Positions 24,723 through 34,424 of a stretch of DNA of 64,000 nt are shown here, one piece after another. The stretch lies in NCBI GenBank assembly GCA_046297455.1, contig JBKBIT010000010.1:1-64000 (forward strand), in the 5' to 3' direction. The DNA comes from ZYF759 sp046297455 (lineage in GTDB: Bacteria > Pseudomonadota > Alphaproteobacteria > Rhizobiales > Rhizobiaceae). Both the position numbers and the translations under genes were made by a program. Each line of letters opens with the position of its first letter. Within the stretch, counting starts at the first letter, position 1. The notes below the pieces were generated by a model. It did no database searches. It saw only the letters and a list, made by a program, of their open reading frames with translations, and was not told the DNA's origin.

Positions 24723-25595
24723 TCAGCTGCCGATGATCAGCGCCCCGGCGCGTGAAATCCAGGAACCGCGGTTTTCGCGCGGCTCCAGCCCGCCGGACTG
24801 CAGCAGTCGATAGGAATCAGCATACCACTGGCTGTCCGGGAAATTGTGCCCCAGCACGGCAGCCGCAGTCTGGGCCTCGGACTGAAGCCCCATCGCGTAG
24901 TAGGTCTCGGTCAGGCGCGCGAGTGCTTCCTCGACCTGACGGGTATTGCCGTACTGTTCCACGACGTTGCGGAAGCGACGGGCAGCCGCGATGTATTCGC
25001 GACGCTCGAGGTAATAGCGGCCGATCTGCATTTCCTTGCCGGCAAGCTGGTCGCGGGCAAAACGGATCTTCTGCTGGGCGTCCTCGACATATTCCGATTC
25101 CGGCCAGCGCTGCACGACTTCCTGCATGGCCTCGACCGTGCGGCGCGCATCGCTCTGGTCCTGGGTCACGTCGCGTATCTGGCGCCAGTAGCTCAAGCCG
25201 ATGATGTACTGCGCATATGCCGCGTCTTCGGAAGTCGGGTAGAGCTGGAGATAGCGCCGCGACGAGTTGATGGCCTCATCGAACTTGCCCTGACGGTACT
25301 GGGTAAAGGCACCCATGACGAGCGAACGGCGCGCATATTCCGAATAGGGATGCTGGCGATCCACGGCTTCGAACTTGGCGGCCGCTTCGTTCAGACGACC
25401 GGCATTGAGGTTCGCAAGACCCTGATTGTAAAGCACATCGGCGGGCTCGATATTCTCGACCAGCATCGCAAGGTCGATATTGTCGCCGCCATTCGACTGG
25501 CAACCGGAGACGGCAAGTGCCACGACCACGAGCGGCGCGGCAAGCAATCCGGTACGGTACCGGCTGCGCGCGCTGGCTGAACCGTTAATCGACAT
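24723..25595 (-). CDS. bamD: Outer membrane assembly lipoprotein BamD
   Basis: This 290-residue protein has a lipobox ending in C32 (VSGCQSN). TPR-like repeats follow: LYNQGLANLNAGRLNEAAAKFEAV, QHPYSEYARRSLVMGAFTQYRQGKFDEA and later units. It is part of the BAM complex that inserts beta-barrel proteins. It sits between lpxC and recN. Confidence 0.96.
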   Translation of the reverse strand: MSINGSASARSRYRTGLLAAPLVVVALAVSGCQSNGGDNIDLAMLVENIEPADVLYNQGLANLNAGRLNEAAAKFEAVDRQHPYSEYARRSLVMGAFTQYRQGKFDEAINSSRRYLQLYPTSEDAAYAQYIIGLSYWRQIRDVTQDQSDARRTVEAMQEVVQRWPESEYVEDAQQKIRFARDQLAGKEMQIGRYYLERREYIAAARRFRNVVEQYGNTRQVEEALARLTETYYAMGLQSEAQTAAAVLGHNFPDSQWYADSYRLLQSGGLEPRENRGSWISRAGALIIGS

Positions 25596-25755
25596 GGCTA
25601 TACACCGCCCCTCAACCGCAAATACGAATTCGACATACGGCGGTCATTAAACACAACCGCCTCCCTACGGCAACGCTATCGCCCGGCAATGGCGCGATTT
25701 TGTGGCAGGAATGGGAACCAGAGATCTTGCCGTCGCCGTTCCACAAAAGCCGGGA

Positions 25756-26706
25756 TCAGAGCATCCAAGGCGCGAAAACGGGCGCATTGACGGCAATCAT
25801 CTCGGCGGCGCGGCCCCGCTCGCGGCGCGTGGTTTCGACGATCTCGAATGCCGACCGATCCGACAGCAAACGCCTCAGCGCAGCCGCATTGAGCCTGTGC
25901 CCGCCGCGATAGGAGCGGAAGCAACCGATGAAACAGGCGCCGGCCAATGCCAGATCGCCCAGCGCATCGAGCATCTTGTGACGCACGAATTCATCCGTAT
26001 GACGCAGGCCTTCCATGTTGATGACCCGGTTGTCGTCACCGATCACCACAGAGTTTTCCAGCGAGGAACCGAGCGCATAGCCGGCGGCCCAAAGCCGCTC
26101 TACGTCCTTCATGAAACCGAATGTGCGCGCCCTTGAAATCTCGCGCCGGAAGAAGCTGGGATCAATATCGGCCGCCATCGACTGGCGTCCGATGGCAGGG
26201 CTTTCGAAGTCGATCTCCACTTCGAATCGGGTTCCGTCATAGGGAAGGAACTCGGCCCAGGAGGCGCCGCTCTCGATCCGTACCGGCTTCAGCACGCGAA
26301 TGTAGCGCCGCTTGATATTCTGGATTTCATAACCGGCCTGATCGAAGGCGTCGACGAAGGCGGCCGAACTGCCATCAAGTATCGGCACTTCCGTGCCGTC
26401 GATCTCGATCAGGAGATTGTCGATGCCAAGGGCAAAAAGGGCTGCCATCAGGTGCTCGACCGTGGCGACGTGGACCCCTTCGGGATCGCCAAGGACCGTA
26501 CACAGGTCCGTTCCGCCGATTTCCGAAACCAGCGCCCTGATCTCAACCGGTGCGCGGCTTCCGCCGATTACCGAAAAAACGATGCCAGTGTCGGCGTCCG
26601 CCGGGGAGAAATGAATTGAAACAGGCTGACCGCTGTGGACGCCAAAGCCGGATAAAGACACGCGCGACTTCAGCGTCATCTGGTAGTCGTTGAATTCGAT
26701 CCCCAT
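25756..26706 (-). CDS. lpxC: UDP-3-O-acyl-N-acetylglucosamine deacetylase
   Basis: This 316-residue zinc enzyme carries out the committed step of lipid A synthesis. Zinc and catalytic residues are present: EHLMAAL (H85), HKMLDALGDLAL in the C-terminal half, and SYRGGHRLNAAAL. ATG 26706 (MGIEF) is preferred over an upstream ATG that would add 25 residues not found in relatives. It lies 277 bp downstream of ftsZ with a hairpin between. Confidence 0.96.
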   Translation of the reverse strand: MGIEFNDYQMTLKSRVSLSGFGVHSGQPVSIHFSPADADTGIVFSVIGGSRAPVEIRALVSEIGGTDLCTVLGDPEGVHVATVEHLMAALFALGIDNLLIEIDGTEVPILDGSSAAFVDAFDQAGYEIQNIKRRYIRVLKPVRIESGASWAEFLPYDGTRFEVEIDFESPAIGRQSMAADIDPSFFRREISRARTFGFMKDVERLWAAGYALGSSLENSVVIGDDNRVINMEGLRHTDEFVRHKMLDALGDLALAGACFIGCFRSYRGGHRLNAAALRRLLSDRSAFEIVETTRRERGRAAEMIAVNAPVFAPWML

Positions 26707-26888
26707 AAAGCCCGTCCCGATGACACGATTACGGCCGCTCGCATGGGCGGCTCTGTTATTCTCGCCGTGGCGGGATGCCATCCCCTAACAAACCGCCTGA
26801 CCTTGAATTTGGGGGCAAGATAGCTGGATGGCCGAGATAGTCCAAATCACGGATTCTTACTCCATGTTACGCCATCGCCCCAAAAGAA

Positions 26889-26930
26889 ACTGGGGGCTAA
26901 CCGACTGAAATAACGTCAGTTTCCCCCAGT
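26889..26930 (-). terminator. Hairpin downstream of ftsZ
   Basis: ACTGGGGG (26889-26896) pairs with CCCCCAGT (26923-26930). Within the loop, ACTGA (26904-26908) can pair with TCAGT (26916-26920). On the minus strand the stem is followed by TTTCTTTT. It probably ends or attenuates dcw transcription before lpxC. Confidence 0.6.
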
Positions 26931-26983
26931 CATATCGATAGGCGGTCGCAATGCGCTGTTACATTGCGTGATCCGTTCCCGAA

Positions 26984-28648
26984 TCAGTTCGCCTGGCGAC
27001 GGAGAAACGCCGGAATGTCCAGCTGATCCTCATCGTCCGCACGACGCTGCACTTGTGCCCTGCCATGTTCGTCCAGCTGCCCGCGGCGCGGCGCGTAAAG
27101 CTGGTCGTCGGCCGGACGCCTTGCCTCAGGTGCGGCCTGGCGCAGTCTCGGCTCGCGCGGCTGGGCCGCGGGCTGAAGCCTGGCAGGCTCTTCCTCGCGG
27201 CGCGACAAACCTGTCGTCAGGCGCTTGAGGAGACCAAGCGGACCGCGATCCTCGTCATGCCCGTGGGTATCGGCGGGGTTCATCTCCGCCTGAACCACCG
27301 GCGGAAAATCCTCCACGCGCGGCAGGCGGGGCATCAGGCCTTCCGGCTGGGCTGGCTGCTGAACGGGCGCACGCGGCGCCATCGCGGCGATCGGCTCCTG
27401 CCGCGCCTGCACCGGACGCTCTGGCTCGGCAAACAGGCGGTTGCGAGGCGCTTCTTCTGCTACTGGCTGCGCACGCGGAGCGGGCGCAGGTGCGGCAGGC
27501 TGGGTCATTTCAGCCTCGCGAATGATGTCCGCAACCGGATCCTGCATAGGCTCGGGCTGCATGCGCGCGGGGGCGACCGGCTCCTGTGCGACTGCTGCAC
27601 GCGGCGGCATGGCGACGCGCTGTTCGGCCTTGGCCGGCGACAGGGAGCGCTGGGCCTGCGGCGCGGCGGAGATTTCCACCGCCGACTTGTCGATGCCGGT
27701 TGCCACGACCGAGACGCGAATCACGCCTTCAAGCTCTTCATCGAAGGTCGCACCCAGGATGATGTTGGCTTCCGGATCCACTTCCTCGCGAATACGTGTA
27801 GCGGCTTCGTCGACCTCGAACAGGGTCAGATCGCGTCCACCCGTGATCGAGATCAGGAGCCCCCTGGCGCCCTTCATCGACGTCTCGTCGAGAAGCGGAT
27901 TGGCAATCGCGGCCTCGGCGGCAGCCATTGCACGGCCCTCGCCCGAAGCTTCGCCGGTGCCCATCATCGCCTTGCCCATCTCGCGCATGACCGAGCGGAC
28001 GTCGGCGAAGTCGAGATTGATCAGGCCTTCCTTGACCATCAGGTCGGTGATGCAGGCCACACCCGAGTAAAGCACCTGGTCGGCCATCGCGAAGGCGTCC
28101 GCGAAGGTGGTCTTGTCGTTGGCGATGCGGAAGAGGTTCTGGTTGGGAATGACGATCAGCGTATCGACGCATTTCTGCAGCTCTTCGATACCCATGTCGG
28201 CCGTCTTCATCCGGCGCTGGCCTTCGAAATGGAAGGGCTTGGTCACGACACCAACCGTCAGAATGCCACGCTCGCGGGCCGCCGCGGCCACGACGGGCGC
28301 AGCACCCGTACCGGTGCCGCCGCCCATGCCGGCGGTGACGAAGCACATGTGGGTGCTGGACAGGTGATCGACGATCTCGTCGATGCACTCCTCAGCCGCA
28401 GCGCGTCCGACTTCAGGCTGCGAACCGGCACCCAGTCCTTCGGTCACATTGGCGCCGAGCTGGATCAGCCGTTCCGCCTTGGACATGGTGAGCGCCTGAG
28501 CGTCGGTGTTGGCGACGACGAACTCGACCCCACGAAGGCCGGCATTGATCATGTTGTTGACGGCATTGCCGCCACCGCCGCCGACGCCGAAGACGGTAAT
28601 GCGCGGCTTCAGCTCGGTGATGTCCGGCTTCTGTAGATTTATGGTCAT
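26984..28648 (-). CDS. ftsZ: Cell division GTPase FtsZ (long-linker form)
   Basis: This 554-residue tubulin homologue forms the Z ring. The nucleotide-binding motifs FGVGGGGGNAV (20-30), GGGTGTGAAP (109-118) and NTDAQAL are intact. The GTPase core of about 320 residues is followed by a long Pro/Ala/Arg/Gln-rich linker and the conserved C-terminal peptide DQLDIPAFLRRQAN, which binds FtsA and other partners. The extended linker is typical of Hyphomicrobiales FtsZ. It lies 70 bp after ftsA. Confidence 0.98.
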   Translation of the reverse strand: MTINLQKPDITELKPRITVFGVGGGGGNAVNNMINAGLRGVEFVVANTDAQALTMSKAERLIQLGANVTEGLGAGSQPEVGRAAAEECIDEIVDHLSSTHMCFVTAGMGGGTGTGAAPVVAAAARERGILTVGVVTKPFHFEGQRRMKTADMGIEELQKCVDTLIVIPNQNLFRIANDKTTFADAFAMADQVLYSGVACITDLMVKEGLINLDFADVRSVMREMGKAMMGTGEASGEGRAMAAAEAAIANPLLDETSMKGARGLLISITGGRDLTLFEVDEAATRIREEVDPEANIILGATFDEELEGVIRVSVVATGIDKSAVEISAAPQAQRSLSPAKAEQRVAMPPRAAVAQEPVAPARMQPEPMQDPVADIIREAEMTQPAAPAPAPRAQPVAEEAPRNRLFAEPERPVQARQEPIAAMAPRAPVQQPAQPEGLMPRLPRVEDFPPVVQAEMNPADTHGHDEDRGPLGLLKRLTTGLSRREEEPARLQPAAQPREPRLRQAAPEARRPADDQLYAPRRGQLDEHGRAQVQRRADDEDQLDIPAFLRRQAN

Positions 28649-28718
28649 TTGTCCTCGTCCTTATTTCCACTTTGCCGCATCGCCACACGGCCGACTTCGT
28701 TAGGGGCCCGCCGCCCCG

Positions 28719-30023
28719 CTAGAAACTGTCTTTCAACCATCTGCCGACACGCTGCAGACGCCCCCCAGGCGCAACGCCGCGCCAACCGAAGATACCGCCA
28801 CCGCCAACGCGGCTCTCGTAACCCGCGACCTGCGGATAGATGAGAAGCCCGACCGTGGTTGAAAAAGCCGGCCCCTTGGCCGCTTCCGGAAGACCGGAAA
28901 CGCCCAGCGGACGGCCAAGCCGGACATTGCGTCCGAGTATGCGACGCGCTGCCTCGGTGAGCCCCGACAACTGGCTCGCACCGCCGGTCAGCACGATCCG
29001 GCGCCCGACAAGCGCGGAATAGCCGGAGTTGTTCAGCCGGTCGCGGATCATCTCGAGGGTCTCCTCGACACGAGCGCGCACAATTCGGTTGACCACCGCA
29101 CGCGGCACCTGGAGAAGTTGGGCAGTATCGTCATTGCCGACGGGCTGCACATTGACCGTTTCACGCTCATCGCTGCCGACCGGAAGGGCCGACCCCGTCA
29201 GCACCTTAAGCCGTTCCGCTTGTTCGAGGCTTGTCGACAGGCCACGAGCCAGGTCCATCGTCACGTGCTGTCCGCCGACCGGAATGATGTCGGCATGAAC
29301 GAACCGTCCGTCGGCAAAGACCGAGATGGTCGTCGTGCCGCCGCCCATGTCGATACAGGCTGCCCCCATCTCCGCTTCGTCGTCGACAAGCGCGGCAAGC
29401 CCGCTGGCGTAAGGCGTCGCGACCATCTTCTCGACGGTCAGATGAGAACGGTTCACGCAGAATTCGAGATTGCGGATCGGCGCGGCATCGGCGCTGACGA
29501 CATGCATGGAGACGCCCAGGCGATCGCCCGCCAGGCCACGCGGATCGCGCACGCCACGCTCACCATCGAGCGAAAAGCCGGTCGCCAGCGAATGCACGAC
29601 CTGACGCTCGTTTTTCAGCGCCTGGCGGCCACCAGCCGTCAGCACGCGCTTGATGTCCGATTCGGAGGCCTCATGACCGCCGAGCTCGATATCGGCGGAG
29701 AAGACCTCGCTGCGCATGCGACCGGCGCTGAGATTGACCAGAAGGGAATCCACCGTGACACCGGCCATGCGCTCGGCCGCATCGACTGCCAGCCGGATGG
29801 CCTGTTCGGCGCGATCCAGCTCGATGACGACGCCCGACTTCACGCCCAGCGACTTCTGGTGCCCGATGCCGAGAATACGTATCTGGTGCGTGCGCCCTGG
29901 CAGATGCGGACTTTCCTCACGCGGCTTGAGCCGCGCGATCACGCAGCAAACCTTGCTGGAGCCGACGTCGAGGACGGTGATGATTCCGGAGCGGGGATAG
30001 CCGCTGGCCGCACGCCACTTCAT
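28719..30023 (-). CDS. ftsA: Cell division protein FtsA
   Basis: This 434-residue actin-like ATPase tethers FtsZ to the membrane. It shows TVLDVGSSKVCCVIAR (phosphate 1), IDMGGGTTTISVF (phosphate 2) and RIVLTGGASQLSGL (adenosine). The C-terminal amphipathic tail is RLQRVGRWLKDSF. Its start overlaps the ftsQ stop by 4 bp (ATGA). Confidence 0.97.
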   Translation of the reverse strand: MKWRAASGYPRSGIITVLDVGSSKVCCVIARLKPREESPHLPGRTHQIRILGIGHQKSLGVKSGVVIELDRAEQAIRLAVDAAERMAGVTVDSLLVNLSAGRMRSEVFSADIELGGHEASESDIKRVLTAGGRQALKNERQVVHSLATGFSLDGERGVRDPRGLAGDRLGVSMHVVSADAAPIRNLEFCVNRSHLTVEKMVATPYASGLAALVDDEAEMGAACIDMGGGTTTISVFADGRFVHADIIPVGGQHVTMDLARGLSTSLEQAERLKVLTGSALPVGSDERETVNVQPVGNDDTAQLLQVPRAVVNRIVRARVEETLEMIRDRLNNSGYSALVGRRIVLTGGASQLSGLTEAARRILGRNVRLGRPLGVSGLPEAAKGPAFSTTVGLLIYPQVAGYESRVGGGGIFGWRGVAPGGRLQRVGRWLKDSF

Positions 30024-30919
30024 ATCCGCCGCCCCGATCTGGCGGCCGTGGCGCTGCGCTTCAGCTCCGCCTCGCGCGCTTCCCTGGCCTCGGGGTTCAT
30101 ACGCAGGACGATGCGGTCGGCAAACCGCATGTCGACAAGAGTAATGTCGCGCGACAGAAGACCATTGGCCCGGTGCAGCCGCATGACTTCCGTCAGCGCG
30201 GCATCCACGCCTTCTTCCGGCAGGCGGATGGTGACCCCATTGTCGAGGCGCAGATCCCAGCGCCGGTCCGCAACGCGGATGTAACCGACCACCCGCGCGG
30301 CCAGATCGCCGTGATTGCGCATGCGCGACAGGAATTCCGCGCCTGCCTCGGCAGCACCCTGCCCGATGACCAGCGGGAGGCTGGCGTGATTCCTTCCGGA
30401 GGTCGCCGCGATTTCAGCACCATCGGCGTCGACGACGACCAGGCGGCTGCCGCGCTGCCACACCGCGAAAGCTTCGCGTTCGACGATCTCGACTTCCAGC
30501 GTGGAGGGATAGACCTTGCGCACGGCAACCTGTTCGATCCAGGGCAGCCCTGCAATGCGATCGCGCGCCTCGTCGGCGTCAAAGCCAATCAAGGCCGTCC
30601 AGCCGCTCAAGCCGATCCTGTCGAAGACGTCGAGCTCCGACGTCTGGCGATTGCCGGTGACCTTGATGTCCTCGATGGCGAAACCCGATCGGGCCGAGAT
30701 CGCCTGCGCCACGGCCGAGCCGTGCCCGCCAAGGACCATGCCGTAAAGGCTCGCAGATGCGATGAGAGCGACAGAGGCGATCAGGGCGGCAAAACGCGGC
30801 GGCTCGATCTCGCCCGACGTCAGCCGACCAAGAGCGCGCGCGGGCCGGCGCAACCATCGCGGCAACACGATGGCACCTGCCACGGCTAAACCTGACGTTC
30901 CCGACCTCAGCGCGGACAC
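30020..30919 (-). CDS. ftsQ: Cell division protein FtsQ
   Basis: This 299-residue bitopic protein has a short basic cytoplasmic region, one helix near residues 45-65, a POTRA domain (FAIEDIKVTGNRQTSELDVFDRI) and the FtsQ beta domain. The start is GTG 30919, with GGTGGAGG 8 bases ahead, overlapping the end of ddl by 13 bp. Longer upstream extensions lie inside ddl and are rejected. It is part of the FtsQLB divisome complex. Confidence 0.93.
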   Translation of the reverse strand: MSALRSGTSGLAVAGAIVLPRWLRRPARALGRLTSGEIEPPRFAALIASVALIASASLYGMVLGGHGSAVAQAISARSGFAIEDIKVTGNRQTSELDVFDRIGLSGWTALIGFDADEARDRIAGLPWIEQVAVRKVYPSTLEVEIVEREAFAVWQRGSRLVVVDADGAEIAATSGRNHASLPLVIGQGAAEAGAEFLSRMRNHGDLAARVVGYIRVADRRWDLRLDNGVTIRLPEEGVDAALTEVMRLHRANGLLSRDITLVDMRFADRIVLRMNPEAREAREAELKRSATAARSGRRI

Positions 30920-31833
30920 GACGCGTCCTCCACCATCCAGCTCACGAGCTCTCCAAACGAATGCCCTGCATGGGCAGCAAGCTCCGGCACCAGCGACGTC
31001 GGCGTCATGCCCGGTTGCGTGTTGACTTCGAGCCAGATGAGTTCGCCATTTTCGGAATGGCGGTCGTCGTAGCGGAAGTCCGACCGGGTCACGCCCCTGC
31101 ATCCGATCGCTTGGTGTGCCTTGAGGGACAATGTCTGAATCTTTTGGTAAATATTCGGTGAAATTTTTGCCGGGCAGACATGTTTTGAGCCGCCTTCGAC
31201 GTATTTCGCGTCGTAATCGTAGAAGGAATGGCCGACCGGGACGATCTCCGTCACGCCCAGCGCCACATCGCCCATCACCGCGCAGGTGAGTTCGCGCCCG
31301 GGAACGAATCGCTCCACCATCACCTGGTCGCCGTAGCGCCACTCCGCGCTCGTCAGAATCTGTGGCGGATGAGACTGATCTTCCTTGACGATAACCACCC
31401 CGAAACTGGACCCCTCCTTCACGGGCTTGACCACATAGGGGGCGGGGATCGGATGGGTACCGCCAATATCGAAGCGGTTCATCACGCGCGATTCGGCCAC
31501 CGGAATGCCGACGGATTTCGCGATGATCTTGGCCTGTTTCTTGTCCATCGCAAGCGCGGAAGCGAGGACGCCGGAATGGGTGTAGGGGATCTGGAGATAT
31601 TCGAGGATGCCCTGGATGGTGCCGTCCTCGCCGAAAGGCCCGTGCAAGGCATTGAAGGCAACGTCAGGCTGAAGCTCGGCGAGGACCTGCCCGATGTCAC
31701 GATCGACATCGACCCGCGTAACCCGATAGCCCTCCGCCTCCAGCGCATCGGCACAAGGATTGCCGGACGCCAGCGAGACCGGACGCTCGGAGGAAAATCC
31801 CCCCATCAATACAGCTACATGCTTGCGAGCCAT
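30907..31833 (-). CDS. ddl: D-alanine--D-alanine ligase
   Basis: This 308-residue ATP-grasp enzyme makes the D-Ala-D-Ala dipeptide for MurF. It shows HVAVLMGGFSSERPVSLASG, LHGPFGEDGTIQG, KPVKEGSSFGV and the metal site WLEVNTQPGMTPTSL. ATG 31833 (MARKH) is the family start. A 216-bp gap separates it from murB, the only large break inside the murein genes, so a second promoter may serve ddl-ftsQAZ. Confidence 0.96.
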   Translation of the reverse strand: MARKHVAVLMGGFSSERPVSLASGNPCADALEAEGYRVTRVDVDRDIGQVLAELQPDVAFNALHGPFGEDGTIQGILEYLQIPYTHSGVLASALAMDKKQAKIIAKSVGIPVAESRVMNRFDIGGTHPIPAPYVVKPVKEGSSFGVVIVKEDQSHPPQILTSAEWRYGDQVMVERFVPGRELTCAVMGDVALGVTEIVPVGHSFYDYDAKYVEGGSKHVCPAKISPNIYQKIQTLSLKAHQAIGCRGVTRSDFRYDDRHSENGELIWLEVNTQPGMTPTSLVPELAAHAGHSFGELVSWMVEDASCPR

Positions 31834-32049
31834 CGCCGTCACGGTCCCCTCTTGCGGCAGGCAGGAAATTAGAAAACTGGCCGAATCCTTCCGCCACCCG
31901 GAGACCCCCTGCCGGGCTTGAAACGCGAACGAACGCGACCGACTCAAATCAGATAAATGCCGCCACCCAAAGAATCAGAGAGTTGATTCCGTGGCAAGGG
32001 GGCGGGCCACAATTCGACCTCGCGACATGCCACGACAGCCCCATTGGGC

Positions 32050-33015
32050 TCAGAGCATCTGCCCCAGAAACGCCTGCACTTCCTGGCCGGGCTTGAACCG
32101 GCCGAGGCGCTTGATCTCCCATTCGAGCCGGATGCCGGAATGTTCGAGAACGCGGGCGCGCACCGTCTCGCCGAGCAGTTCGAGATCGTGGGCTGAAGCC
32201 TTGCCGGTATTGATCATGAAGTTGCAGTGCATCGGCGACATCTGTGCGCCGCCGATCATCAGGCCGCGACAACCGGCGGCGTCGATCTCCTTCCAGGCCG
32301 AGGTCCCTTCGGGGTTCTTGAAGGTCGATCCGCCGGTCTTCTCGCGGATCGGCTGCACCGTTTCGCGGTGGTGCTGGACCTCGTCCATCGCCGCCTTGAT
32401 GGCTTCCGGCGCCTCGGCATAGCCCGCAAACAGGGCCTCGACGAAGATCAGGTCGGCCGGCGCGGAAGAGTGCCGATAGGCATATCCCATCTCATCGTTG
32501 CTCAGCACATGGACCTCGCCCTGGCGATCGAGTGCCCTCACCTCAACCACGCACTCGCGGGTCTCCACGCCGTTGGCGCCGGCATTCATGCGCAGGGCGC
32601 CGCCAATACCGCCAGGGATACCGTGATAGAAGTGAAAGCCGCCGATGCCGGCTTCCAGCGCGACGGTCGCGAGCCGCTTGTCCGGGATGGCAGCACCCGC
32701 GCGAATACGGTTCTCGCCGACGAGCTCGGCCTGCCCGAACCCTTTGGCAGAAAGGCGGATGACAACGCCGGGAATGCCGCCATCGCGCACCAGAAGGTTG
32801 GATCCGATCCCGACCGTTGTCACGGGAACGTCTTCCGGCAGCGCCTTCAGGAAGGCGGCAAGGTCGGCCTCGTCGGCCGGCTGAAACATGAGATCTGCGG
32901 GTCCACCGACACGAAACCAGGTGACGGCCTCCATCGCCGCATCGGGAGTCAGTCGGCCGCGGATGCCGGCGAGCCTGTCGCCAAGACGCTCCAGAAGGGC
33001 TGCGCCACCGCTCAC
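32050..33015 (-). CDS. murB: UDP-N-acetylenolpyruvoylglucosamine reductase
   Basis: This 321-residue FAD enzyme reduces enolpyruvyl-UDP-GlcNAc to UDP-MurNAc. It has WFRVGGPADLMFQP, VGIGSNLLVRDGG and YRHSSAPADLIF, with the catalytic serine in GSTFKNPEG. The start is GTG 33015, which overlaps the murC TGA as GTGA and is preceded by GGAGAAGG. Upstream ATG 33063 lies in murC and is rejected. Confidence 0.95.
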   Translation of the reverse strand: MSGGAALLERLGDRLAGIRGRLTPDAAMEAVTWFRVGGPADLMFQPADEADLAAFLKALPEDVPVTTVGIGSNLLVRDGGIPGVVIRLSAKGFGQAELVGENRIRAGAAIPDKRLATVALEAGIGGFHFYHGIPGGIGGALRMNAGANGVETRECVVEVRALDRQGEVHVLSNDEMGYAYRHSSAPADLIFVEALFAGYAEAPEAIKAAMDEVQHHRETVQPIREKTGGSTFKNPEGTSAWKEIDAAGCRGLMIGGAQMSPMHCNFMINTGKASAHDLELLGETVRARVLEHSGIRLEWEIKRLGRFKPGQEVQAFLGQML

Positions 33016-34424
33016 GCCGCCTTCTCCAGCGCCGCCAGTTCGCCGGGCAATGCATAGGCCCATTGGGTGATGTTGCCGGCGCCGAGGAAAACCACGAAAT
33101 CGCCCTCCCCGACCATCTGGCTCAGTGTCGATGCGATCTCTTCGGGTCCCTGGATATGGCGGGCATCGCGATGGCCAGAAGCCCGGATGCGCCCCACCAG
33201 CGCCTCGGAATCGATGCCGTCGATCGGGTCTTCGCCGGCTGCATAGACCGGGGCCACCATCACCGTATCGGCATCGTTGAAACAGGCGGCGAAGTCGTCG
33301 AAGAGATCGCGCAGGCGCGTGAAGCGATGCGGCTGTGCAATGGCCACGATGCGGCCGCTGCAGCCTTGGCGCGCAGCCGACAGCACCGCCTTTATCTCGA
33401 CCGGGTGGTGCCCGTAATCGTCGAATATCTCGGCGCCATTCCAGCTTCCAGTCTGCGTAAAGCGCCGCTTGACGCCACCGAAAGAGGCCAGTCCCTTGCG
33501 GATAGCAGCTTCGTCGAGGCCAAGCTCATGCGCAACGGCAATGGCGGCCGTGGCGTTCGACACGTTGTGCCGGCCCGGCATCGGCAGCACCAGGTTTGCC
33601 ATCTGTGTGACGTTGCCGCTGCGGCGGTCGCGAACCGACAGGTCGAAGGTTGACACCGCGCCCTGCACCTTCAGGTTGAAGAAGCGCACATCGGCCTGCG
33701 GGTTTTCGCCATAGGTGACAAGACGGCGATCCTCGATCCGACCGACCAGCGACTGCACCTCGGGATGGTCGATGCACATCACGCCGAAGCCATAGAAAGG
33801 AACATTCTCCACGAATTGCCGGAACGCATCGCGCACCTTGTCGAAGGAGCCGTAATGGTCGAGATGCTCCGGGTCGATATTGGTGACCACGGCAATCTCG
33901 GCCGGCAGCTTCAGGAACGTGCCGTCGCTCTCGTCGGCCTCGACCACCATCCATTCGCCTTCGCCCATATGGGCATTGGTGCCGTAGGCGTTGATGATGC
34001 CGCCGTTGATGACGGTCGGATCGAGCCCGCCGGCTTCAAGCAACGTGGCCACCATCGACGTCGTGGTGGTCTTGCCATGCGTGCCGCCAATGGCGATCGC
34101 CTGGCGAAAGCGCATCAGCTCGGCCAGCATCTCGGCGCGCCGCACGATCGGCAAAAGGCGCCGGCGCGCCTCGACCAGTTCGGGATTGTCCTTGCGGATG
34201 GCGGTCGATACGACGACGACTTCAGCCTGCCCGAGATTCTCGGCCCGGTGACCCACGAAGCACTCGATGCCCTTTTCGCGCAGACGCTGCACGTTGGCCC
34301 CGTCAGCCTGGTCGGAACCCTGCACGGTGTAGCCGAGATTGTTGAGAACCTCGGCAATACCGCTCATGCCGATGCCACCGATGCCGATGAAATGCACCAC
34401 GCCGATCGTGTGAGGCATCTTCAT
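33012..34424 (-). CDS. murC: UDP-N-acetylmuramate--L-alanine ligase
   Basis: This 470-residue Mur ligase adds L-Ala to UDP-MurNAc. The N-terminal nucleotide fold HFIGIGGIGMSGIAEVL precedes the ATP loop GGTHGKTTTTSMV. ATG 34424 overlaps the murG stop; ATG 34418 two codons in is also possible. It is coupled to murG (ATGA) and to murB (GTGA). Confidence 0.97.
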   Translation of the reverse strand: MKMPHTIGVVHFIGIGGIGMSGIAEVLNNLGYTVQGSDQADGANVQRLREKGIECFVGHRAENLGQAEVVVVSTAIRKDNPELVEARRRLLPIVRRAEMLAELMRFRQAIAIGGTHGKTTTTSMVATLLEAGGLDPTVINGGIINAYGTNAHMGEGEWMVVEADESDGTFLKLPAEIAVVTNIDPEHLDHYGSFDKVRDAFRQFVENVPFYGFGVMCIDHPEVQSLVGRIEDRRLVTYGENPQADVRFFNLKVQGAVSTFDLSVRDRRSGNVTQMANLVLPMPGRHNVSNATAAIAVAHELGLDEAAIRKGLASFGGVKRRFTQTGSWNGAEIFDDYGHHPVEIKAVLSAARQGCSGRIVAIAQPHRFTRLRDLFDDFAACFNDADTVMVAPVYAAGEDPIDGIDSEALVGRIRASGHRDARHIQGPEEIASTLSQMVGEGDFVVFLGAGNITQWAYALPGELAALEKAA

